Shown piece by piece: positions 1-3,874 of a stretch of DNA of 12,430 nt. The DNA lies in assembly GCA_002083395.1 (NCBI GenBank), contig LWDH01000027.1:1-12430 (forward strand), read 5' to 3'. The notes beneath the pieces are model-generated. The model saw only the letters and a list, made by a program, of their open reading frames with translations. It was not told where the DNA came from and ran no database searches. The first letter of the stretch is position 1. Every line of letters begins with the position of its first letter. The position numbers and the translations under genes are program-made. This DNA comes from Proteobacteria bacterium SG_bin4. Its GTDB lineage: Bacteria; Pseudomonadota; Gammaproteobacteria; Burkholderiales; Nitrosomonadaceae.

Positions 1-36
1 GTTGGTGCTGGCGTCGTTGCTAAAATTATTGAGTAA
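1..36 (+). CDS. tuf: Elongation factor Tu, C-terminal end only (partial)
   Basis: The window opens inside a reading frame whose last eleven residues are VGAGVVAKIIE followed by a TAA stop at 34-36. This is the characteristic C-terminus of bacterial EF-Tu (the usual ending is GRTVGAGVV-K-I-x), the end of domain 3. EF-Tu is the GTPase that brings aminoacyl-tRNA to the ribosomal A site. The gene's 5' part lies outside the window. Location immediately before a tRNA gene and secE matches the second tuf copy (tufB-like) of many proteobacteria. Only the tail is visible, so nothing can be said about the GTPase domain or about a second copy elsewhere. Confidence 0.9.
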   Translation, partial: VGAGVVAKIIE

Positions 37-95
37 TTTTGAAATAATAATTGTTTAGTCATTTTACTTGCGCCATAAAAAAGGTTAAAGGGTAT

Positions 96-171
96 AGGCC
101 AGTAGCTCAATTGGCAGAGCGTCGGTCTCCAAAACCGAAGGTTGGGGGTTCGATGCCCTCCTGGCCTGCCA
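96..171 (+). tRNA. trpT: tRNA-Trp (anticodon CCA)
   Basis: A complete 76-base cloverleaf can be folded by eye. The acceptor stem pairs AGGCCAG (96-102) with CTGGCCT (161-167), followed by discriminator G168 and an encoded CCA end (169-171). The D arm is GCTC (105-108) with GAGC (117-120). The anticodon stem is TCGGT (122-126) with ACCGA (134-138), and its seven-base loop CTCCAAA holds anticodon CCA at 129-131, which reads UGG. The T arm is GGGGG (144-148) with CCCTC (156-160), with one G-U pair, around a TTCGATG loop. It lies between tuf and secE, as in many proteobacteria, and is probably co-transcribed with tuf because no terminator is visible between them. Confidence 0.97.
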
Positions 172-340
172 TATTTTTAAACCTGGATTGCGCGAGGTAA
201 TAATTGTAAGAGGCTAATACCAAAGTTTGATAACAATGGATAACCTGTATTTGTTTTAGTATCTGCAATTTTCTGTATAAATTTTTTTTGTGTATTGATG
301 CCATAAAGTCAAGAAGTTCAGTTCGAAGGGTAAAATTGCT
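172..340. other. Gene-free tRNA-Trp to secE spacer
   Basis: This 169-base AT-rich stretch has no open frame with a ribosome binding site and no strong hairpin. A run of eight T residues (282-289) has no stem in front of it, so it is not a recognisable intrinsic terminator. A weak promoter candidate is TTGTTT (251-256) with TATAAA (276-281), but the 19-base spacer and the poor -35 box make it uncertain. It may serve only as the processed 3' trailer of the tRNA and the secE leader. Confidence 0.4.
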
Positions 341-688
341 GTGATGAATAAATTAAAGCTTGCGCTTGTAATCATTTTTATTTTAGTGGGTATAGCTGGT
401 TTCATTTACCTAAATGAAAGCGCGATGGTTGTCCGTGTTTTATCCGTTCTTATAGGTTTGATTCTTGCTGCAATTACTGCACGGTTTACAACTCAAGGGC
501 AGGATTTTTTTGTGTTCTGCAGAGAGTCAATTGAAGAAACCAAAAAAGTGGTTTGGCCGAACCGGAAAGAAACACTTCAGACATCTGGCGTAGTATTTGC
601 GTTTGTTATTGCAATGGCTTTATTTCTATGGCTCATAGATGCGGCATTAATGTCTCTTGTGAAGCTGATGATGAATCAGGATGCCTGA
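341..688 (+). CDS. secE: Preprotein translocase subunit SecE
   Basis: SecE is the small essential membrane subunit of the SecYEG protein-conducting channel; it clamps SecY in the inner membrane. The 115-residue product shows three hydrophobic segments (about residues 5-24, 30-49 and 83-107), the three-helix form typical of proteobacteria rather than the one-helix form. Between helices 2 and 3 lies the conserved amphipathic signature, FCRESIEETKKVVWPNRKET at about 59-78, including the KKVVWP core. Start choice is not fully settled: a GTG at 341 is directly followed by an ATG at 344. The SD-like GAAGGG (325-330) is 10 bases from the GTG and 13 from the ATG, so I use the GTG, but the ATG would shorten the protein by only one residue. 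The gene ends 19 bases before nusG, its usual partner. Confidence 0.95.
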   Translation: MMNKLKLALVIIFILVGIAGFIYLNESAMVVRVLSVLIGLILAAITARFTTQGQDFFVFCRESIEETKKVVWPNRKETLQTSGVVFAFVIAMALFLWLIDAALMSLVKLMMNQDA

Positions 689-707
689 CGTTCTCTCAGA
701 GGGAAGA

Positions 708-1241
708 ATGAGTAAGAAATGGTATGTAGTTCACGCTTATTCGGGGTATGAGAAAAGTGTGCAGCGTGCATTGAAAGATCGTATTGATCGTGCAGGTATG
801 CAGGATAAATTTGGTCAGATCTTAGTGCCGGTGGAAGAAGTAATTGAGATGAAGAGTGGTCAGAAAAATATCAGCGAGCGGAAATTTTTTCCTGGCTATG
901 TTCTGGTTGAAATGGAAATGTCAGATGATACATGGCATTTAGTAAAGAATACTGACAAAGTAACCGGATTTGTCGGCGGTTCGGCGATGAAGCCTACACC
1001 AATCAGCCAAAAAGAAGTTGATAGCATACTGCATCAGATTCAAGAAGGGGTTGAAAAACCTAAGCCCAAGATATTATTTGAGATTGGTGAAGCTGTACGT
1101 GTAAAAGATGGACCTTTCACGGATTTTCACGGTAATGTGGAGGATGTGAATTATGATAAAAGTAAGTTGCGTGTGTCTATATCAATTTTTGGTCGTCCAA
1201 CACCCGTAGAGTTAGATTTTAATCAAGTAGAAAAGACCTGA
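708..1241 (+). CDS. nusG: Transcription termination/antitermination factor NusG
   Basis: NusG binds the RNA polymerase clamp and links it to Rho, to NusE/S10 or to the leading ribosome, and it is part of rRNA antitermination complexes. The 177-residue product has the NGN domain (starting KKWYVVHAYSGYE, with SERKFFPGYVLVEM near 60-73) and a C-terminal KOW domain from about residue 123 (VRVKDGPFTDFHG, then SIFGRPTPVELDF). Length is close to the 181 residues of E. coli NusG. An upstream in-frame ATG at 681 would overlap the end of secE and add nine residues not conserved in the family. I prefer ATG 708 because it has AGAGGG (698-703) just ahead and starts with MSKKWYVV, the family pattern. It is probably co-transcribed with secE. 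Confidence 0.96.
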   Translation: MSKKWYVVHAYSGYEKSVQRALKDRIDRAGMQDKFGQILVPVEEVIEMKSGQKNISERKFFPGYVLVEMEMSDDTWHLVKNTDKVTGFVGGSAMKPTPISQKEVDSILHQIQEGVEKPKPKILFEIGEAVRVKDGPFTDFHGNVEDVNYDKSKLRVSISIFGRPTPVELDFNQVEKT

Positions 1242-1300
1242 TTTTCAAATCTTCAAGAGTTCTAGAGCTTTCGTAATATTTTCATTTATAAACGGGGAGA

Positions 1301-1327
1301 GTGGGCAACCATTCGTATGGACCCAAC
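1301..1327 (+). promoter_or_regulatory. Probable ribosomal protein L1 translational operator upstream of rplK
   Basis: The transcript can form an outer stem GTGGG (1301-1305) with CCCAAC (1322-1327, one bulged A), an asymmetric internal loop (CAA on one side, A1321 on the other) and an inner stem CCAT (1309-1312) with ATGG (1317-1320) around a TCGT loop. A short stem, an asymmetric purine-containing loop and a second stem is the known shape of L1 binding sites, mimicking the 23S rRNA site. In E. coli L1 represses rplK-rplA translation from the same location. Here the structure ends one base before the rplK Shine-Dalgarno AAGGAG (1328-1333), so bound protein should block initiation. The fold is seen in the sequence; the function is inferred from position and family knowledge. 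Confidence 0.7.
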
Positions 1328-1339
1328 AAGGAGATTTCC

Positions 1340-1771
1340 GTGGCAAAAAAAATAACTGGCTATATTAAATTACAAGTTCCGGCAGGGAAGGCGAATCCGA
1401 GTCCGCCAATCGGTCCGGCTTTAGGTCAGCGGCAATTAAATATTATGGAATTCTGTAAAGCTTTTAATGCAGCTACCCAGAAGATGGAGCCGGGATTGCC
1501 GGTACCGGTAATAATTACAGCATATGCTGATAAAAGCTTTACATTTGTAATGAAAACGACCCCTGCTACGGTTTTAATTAAGAAAGCAGCAGGTGTTGGA
1601 AAAGGGAGTCCAAAGCCACATTTGGATAAAGTTGGTAAGTTGACTCGTAGTCAAGCGGAAGAAATAGCAAAAACGAAGATGCCCGATTTGACAGCTGCCA
1701 ATTTAGATGCAGCAGTTCGCACTATCGCTGGCAGTGCAAGAAGTATGGGCATTGAAGTAGAGGGAATATAA
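1340..1771 (+). CDS. rplK: 50S ribosomal protein L11
   Basis: L11 forms the base of the GTPase-associated centre with 23S rRNA, contacts EF-G and RelA, and carries the thiostrepton-site proline helix. The 143-residue product has the N-terminal domain with NPSPPIGPALGQ at residues 19-30, NIMEFCKAFN at 34-43, then the RNA-binding C-terminal domain (KKAAGVGKGSPKP, GSARSMG). Length matches E. coli (142). The start is GTG at 1340, giving the family N-terminus (M)AKKITGYIKLQV, with a strong AAGGAG SD (1328-1333) six bases upstream. The open frame reaches back to an ATG at 1301, but that would translate the operator hairpin and is not family-like. Residue 32 is Gln, where E. coli has Gly. It is translated with rplA, one base away. 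Confidence 0.97.
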   Translation: MAKKITGYIKLQVPAGKANPSPPIGPALGQRQLNIMEFCKAFNAATQKMEPGLPVPVIITAYADKSFTFVMKTTPATVLIKKAAGVGKGSPKPHLDKVGKLTRSQAEEIAKTKMPDLTAANLDAAVRTIAGSARSMGIEVEGI

Positions 1772-1772
1772 A

Positions 1773-2465
1773 ATGGCACGTTCATCAAAACGCTATAACA
1801 ATCTTGTCGGAAAAGTTGATCGTAACAAAGTTTATCAGATCGAAGAAGCATTAGGGATTGTGAAGGAATCGGCAACTGCCAAGTTCAATGAATCTATTGA
1901 TGTGGCAGTTAATTTGGGGATAGATGCCAAAAAATCGGATCAGGCGGTGCGCGGATCAGTGGTGTTACCGGCCGGTACAGGAAAGACTGTGCGAGTAGCA
2001 GTCTTTGCACAGGGTGACAAGGCTAAGGAAGCGCAAGAAGCCGGTGCAGATATTGTTGGGTTTGAGGATTTGGCCGCCGAGATAAAGTCAGGAGTGATAA
2101 ATTTTGATGTGGCAATTGCAAGTCCCGATGCCATGAGAGTAGTGGGTCAATTGGGTCAAATTTTAGGTCCACGGAGTCTAATGCCGAATCCGAAGGTTGG
2201 TACGGTCACTATGGATATAGCGGGAGCTGTAAAAAATGCGAAGGCTGGCCAAGTGCAGTTTAGAGCGGATAAGACAGGCATTATTCATTGTACAATTGGG
2301 CGAGCTTCATTTGAAATTGCAGCTCTGAAACAAAATTTATTAGCTCTGATTGACGCACTCAACAAAGCTAAACCAGTATCGTCAAAAGGTACTTATCTTA
2401 GAAAGGTATCCGTATCGAGCACCATGGGTATCGGTGTGAGAGTAGATCAAACAAATATTGTGTAG
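1773..2465 (+). CDS. rplA: 50S ribosomal protein L1
   Basis: L1 binds 23S rRNA to build the mobile L1 stalk that handles deacylated tRNA leaving the E site. It is also the autogenous repressor of its own operon, acting at a hairpin upstream of rplK. The 230-residue product has the family pattern: FNESIDVAVNLGIDAKKSDQ near residue 38, ASPDAMRVVGQLGQILGPR near 116-134, then LMPNPKVGTVT, VKNAKAGQV and the C-terminal STMGIGVRVD. E. coli L1 is 234 residues. ATG 1773 follows the rplK stop by one base and has AGAGGGA (1759-1765) inside the end of rplK, which fits translational coupling. Residue 135 is Ser in the GPR-x-LMPNPK motif, where Gly is usual. The stop is TAG. Confidence 0.97.
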   Translation: MARSSKRYNNLVGKVDRNKVYQIEEALGIVKESATAKFNESIDVAVNLGIDAKKSDQAVRGSVVLPAGTGKTVRVAVFAQGDKAKEAQEAGADIVGFEDLAAEIKSGVINFDVAIASPDAMRVVGQLGQILGPRSLMPNPKVGTVTMDIAGAVKNAKAGQVQFRADKTGIIHCTIGRASFEIAALKQNLLALIDALNKAKPVSSKGTYLRKVSVSSTMGIGVRVDQTNIV

Positions 2466-2481
2466 CAAATAGAACTTTGGG

Positions 2482-2514
2482 CTGCATGAATGCTAATCAG
2501 CAATATTCATGCAG
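2482..2514 (+). repeat. Hairpin just after rplA (perfect 10-bp inverted repeat)
   Basis: CTGCATGAAT (2482-2491) is exactly complementary to ATTCATGCAG (2505-2514). Inside, GCT (2492-2494) can pair with AGC (2499-2501) around an AATC loop, leaving a three-base bulge. No T tract follows, so it is not a standard intrinsic terminator. It lies 17 bases past the rplA stop and could stabilise the rplKA mRNA end, be a processing site, or be the upstream part of the rplJ leader fold. Confidence 0.6.
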
Positions 2515-2548
2515 ATTATCAAAGACCACTGGGGCAATTTTCGAACAG

Positions 2549-2579
2549 ATAAGCGATTGATCGCTTATATATTCTTTTT
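2549..2579 (+). terminator. Possible weak terminator or attenuator in the rplA-rplJ gap
   Basis: ATAAGCGA (2549-2556) pairs perfectly with TCGCTTAT (2561-2568) around a TTGA loop. Five T residues follow at 2575-2579, six bases after the stem. The stem has only three G-C pairs and the T run is displaced, so efficient termination is doubtful. It could act as a partial attenuator or as part of the rplJ leader. In E. coli this gap carries both read-through from rplKA and the start of the L10 leader, so partial termination would be functionally sensible. Confidence 0.3.
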
Positions 2580-2597
2580 ATTGCTTAATAATTCCGC

Positions 2598-2637
2598 AAT
2601 TAGAAATAGATAGGTCGATTAGGATTTTTTTCTAATT
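2598..2637 (+). repeat. Inverted repeat in the rplJ leader (9 bp)
   Basis: AATTAGAAA (2598-2606) is a perfect complement of TTTCTAATT (2629-2637), with 22 bases between. All but one pair is A-T or similarly weak, so alone it would be unstable. It lies just upstream of the probable L10-binding hairpin and could close a larger domain of that leader. A chance match in AT-rich DNA is also possible. Confidence 0.35.
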
Positions 2638-2650
2638 AAGCTGAATACCC

Positions 2651-2701
2651 AGCGCAGATGGTGTACCCAGAACAGGAGTTTTTTCCTGGTTTAAGGTCGC
2701 C
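2651..2701 (+). promoter_or_regulatory. Probable L10 leader (L10-L7/L12 autoregulatory RNA) upstream of rplJ
   Basis: The RNA can form GGTG (2660-2663) with CGCC (2698-2701), a bulged T2664, then ACC (2665-2667) with GGT (2695-2697). An asymmetric internal loop (CAGAA on one side, GTTTAA on the other) follows, then an apical stem CAGGA (2673-2677) with TCCTG (2684-2688). The upstream segment GCGCAGATGGTG resembles, from memory, the E. coli leader segment GCGTAGACGGTG. In bacteria the L10(L12)4 complex binds such a kinked hairpin and represses rplJ-rplL translation. The element sits about 65 bases before the rplJ start, inside the expected gap. The assignment rests on the fold, similarity and position; the exact kink-turn pairs cannot be proven by eye. 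Confidence 0.65.
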
Positions 2702-2712
2702 AGTTTGTAGTA

Positions 2713-2746
2713 ATTTGGATTTGTGATTTATCCAAATGCTATTTTT
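2713..2746 (+). promoter_or_regulatory. AT-rich hairpin with T run just before the rplJ ribosome binding site
   Basis: ATTTGGAT (2713-2720) pairs perfectly with ATCCAAAT (2730-2737) around a nine-base loop, and five T residues follow at 2742-2746. It resembles a weak intrinsic terminator or an initiation-control stem placed between the L10 leader hairpin and the GGAG (2753-2756) of rplJ. In Bacillus subtilis the L10 leader is known to act by transcription attenuation. Whether that applies here is speculation. Confidence 0.35.
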
Positions 2747-2764
2747 ACTGATGGAGAGTGAACC

Positions 2765-3280
2765 TTGAGTCTTAATCTTGATGAGAAAAAAGCAATAGTA
2801 GCGGAAGTAAGTGCGCAGGTCGTAAATGCTAAAGCCATAATTATTGCCGAATATCGAGGGATGGAAGTTGGTCAAATGACGCAGTTAAGAGCGAAAACTC
2901 GGGAATCTGGAGTTTATTTCCGTGTTATCAAAAATTCACTGGTTCGTCGGGCTGTTGCAGAAACACCTTATGCAGGATTAGCCAAGCATATGGTGGGTCC
3001 CTTGGTGTACGGTATAAGCGCAGATCCGGTAGCAGCAGCGAAGGTGCTTCATGAATTTTCGAGAGACAACGAAAAGTTAGTGATTAAGGTAGGTGCGCTT
3101 GGCGAGCATGTTATGTCGGTTACTGAGATTGTTGCACTTGCTTCGTTACCAAGTCGCGAAGAGTTGCTAGCCAGATTGCTTGGAACAATGCAAGCCCCAG
3201 TAGCTAAATTCGTTCAAACTCTTAATGAAGTTCCAACAAGATTTGTACGTGGCTTGGCAATGATTCGTGATAGCAAGTAA
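2765..3280 (+). CDS. rplJ: 50S ribosomal protein L10
   Basis: L10 anchors the L7/L12 dimers to 23S rRNA, forming the stalk base that recruits translational GTPases, and as the L10-L12 complex it represses its own mRNA. The 171-residue product has the family N-terminus (M)SLNLDEKKAIVAEVS, the RNA-binding core with YRGMEVGQMTQLR near residues 35-47 and IKNSLVRRAV near 57-66, then a C-terminal helical region (about 130-171, LPSREELLARLLGTM onward) that binds L7/L12. E. coli L10 is 165 residues. The start is a TTG at 2765 with GGAG (2753-2756) eight bases upstream; no ATG or GTG in frame would give the conserved N-terminus. A weak start codon in a gene under translational feedback is noteworthy. 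It is followed by rplL after 53 bases. Confidence 0.96.
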   Translation: MSLNLDEKKAIVAEVSAQVVNAKAIIIAEYRGMEVGQMTQLRAKTRESGVYFRVIKNSLVRRAVAETPYAGLAKHMVGPLVYGISADPVAAAKVLHEFSRDNEKLVIKVGALGEHVMSVTEIVALASLPSREELLARLLGTMQAPVAKFVQTLNEVPTRFVRGLAMIRDSK

Positions 3281-3333
3281 TTGTCGATATCATTTGATCA
3301 AAATTTAGTTTAAAAATAACCAGGAGAGAAATA

Positions 3334-3720
3334 ATGGCTGTATCAAAAGATGAAATTTTAGATGCAATTGCAAGTATGTCGGTACTAGAACTCTCGCAAT
3401 TGATTAAAGAAATGGAAGAAAAGTTTGGAGTGTCGGCTGCGGCGACAGCTGCTGTAGCAGTTGCTGCACCTGCTGGTGGGGCGAGTAGTGCGCCAGCTGC
3501 TGCAGAACAAACAGAATTTACGGTGATTCTTTCTTCCGCAGGTGAAAGCAAAGTCAATGTGATTAAAGTTGTAAGAGCAGTGACTGGACTAGGTCTGAAA
3601 GAAGCTAAAGATTTAGTGGATGGTGCTCCTAAGCCTCTCAAAGAAGGTGTATCGAAAGATGAAGCTACCAGCATCCAGAAGCAATTGGTAGAAGCTGGAG
3701 CAACCTGCGAAATCAAATAA
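3334..3720 (+). CDS. rplL: 50S ribosomal protein L7/L12
   Basis: L7/L12 is the multi-copy stalk protein that contacts EF-Tu, EF-G, IF2 and RF3 and stimulates their GTPase activity. The 128-residue product has the N-terminal dimerisation helices that bind L10 (residues 1-33), an Ala/Pro/Gly-rich flexible hinge (about 35-58) and the globular C-terminal domain (60-128) with the factor-binding signature VTGLGLKEAKDLVDGAPKP at 83-101. E. coli L7/L12 is 121 residues; the extra length is mainly in the hinge. A strong AGGAG (3322-3326) stands seven bases before ATG 3334, suited to the high translation needed for about four copies per ribosome. The Ala-rich codon pattern produces a long spurious antisense frame. 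Confidence 0.97.
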   Translation: MAVSKDEILDAIASMSVLELSQLIKEMEEKFGVSAAATAAVAVAAPAGGASSAPAAAEQTEFTVILSSAGESKVNVIKVVRAVTGLGLKEAKDLVDGAPKPLKEGVSKDEATSIQKQLVEAGATCEIK

Positions 3721-3737
3721 AAAATATCGTTAGATTG

Positions 3738-3777
3738 GGCTGGTGTGCAATTTAAGCCACCAGCCTTTGGTATTTTT
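3738..3777 (+). terminator. Probable rplL-rpoB transcription attenuator
   Basis: GGCTGGTG (3738-3745) pairs perfectly with CACCAGCC (3758-3765); with one bulged T the stem can be extended by GC (3747-3748) with GC (3756-3757). T-rich sequence follows, but broken: TTT, GG, TA, then TTTTT (3773-3777). A GC-rich stem with an interrupted T tract is what a leaky terminator should look like. In E. coli a partial terminator at this position lets only a minority of transcripts enter rpoBC, giving much more L7/L12 than beta. Function here is inferred from structure and position. Confidence 0.7.
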
Positions 3778-3796
3778 ATAAATTGAGTTGATATGT

Positions 3797-3858
3797 AGAA
3801 GCGGGCCTTAAATAATTCAAAATTATTTAGCCTTACCCCCTCGAACCGCTATCTTCTT
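3797..3858 (+). promoter_or_regulatory. Irregular long stem upstream of rpoB, possible RNase III-type processing site
   Basis: The core is a perfect 9-bp inverted repeat, TAAATAATT (3809-3817) with AATTATTTA (3821-3829), around a three-base CAA loop. GGC (3804-3806) can pair with GCC (3830-3832) leaving a CT bulge. Further out CGG (3802-3804) or AGCGG (3800-3804) can pair with CCGCT (3846-3850), and AGAAG (3797-3801) with CTTCT (3854-3858); these outer options partly compete. In E. coli an RNase III cleavage site lies between rplL and rpoB, and this stem is in the same place. Stem length is marginal for RNase III, so the assignment is tentative. Confidence 0.4.
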
Positions 3859-3874
3859 CTCTCGGAGATAATTC

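Noticed and set aside
51..79. Possible tRNA-Trp promoter TTGTTT-N17-CATAAA
   Set aside because: The -35 matches only three of six positions and the spacer is typical AT-rich DNA; co-transcription with tuf is equally likely.
107..304. Minus-strand frame of 65 codons containing EGIEPPTFGFGDRRSAN
   Set aside because: This is the antisense translation of the tRNA-Trp gene, a well-known type of spurious annotated protein; the rest runs through AT-rich spacer.
681..707. Longer NusG start at ATG 681 overlapping the end of secE
   Set aside because: The extra nine residues are not family-like, and ATG 708 has its own ribosome binding site and the conserved N-terminus.
1264..1292. Possible rplK promoter with -10 TATAAA at 1287-1292
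   Set aside because: E. coli has a promoter in this gap, but no acceptable -35 box is found at 16-18 bases upstream here; TAATAT at 1274-1279 also lacks a good partner.
3222..3716. Minus-strand frame of 164 codons opposite rplL
   Set aside because: It lies antisense to rplL and arises from the Ala-rich codon pattern; no family resemblance or credible ribosome binding site.
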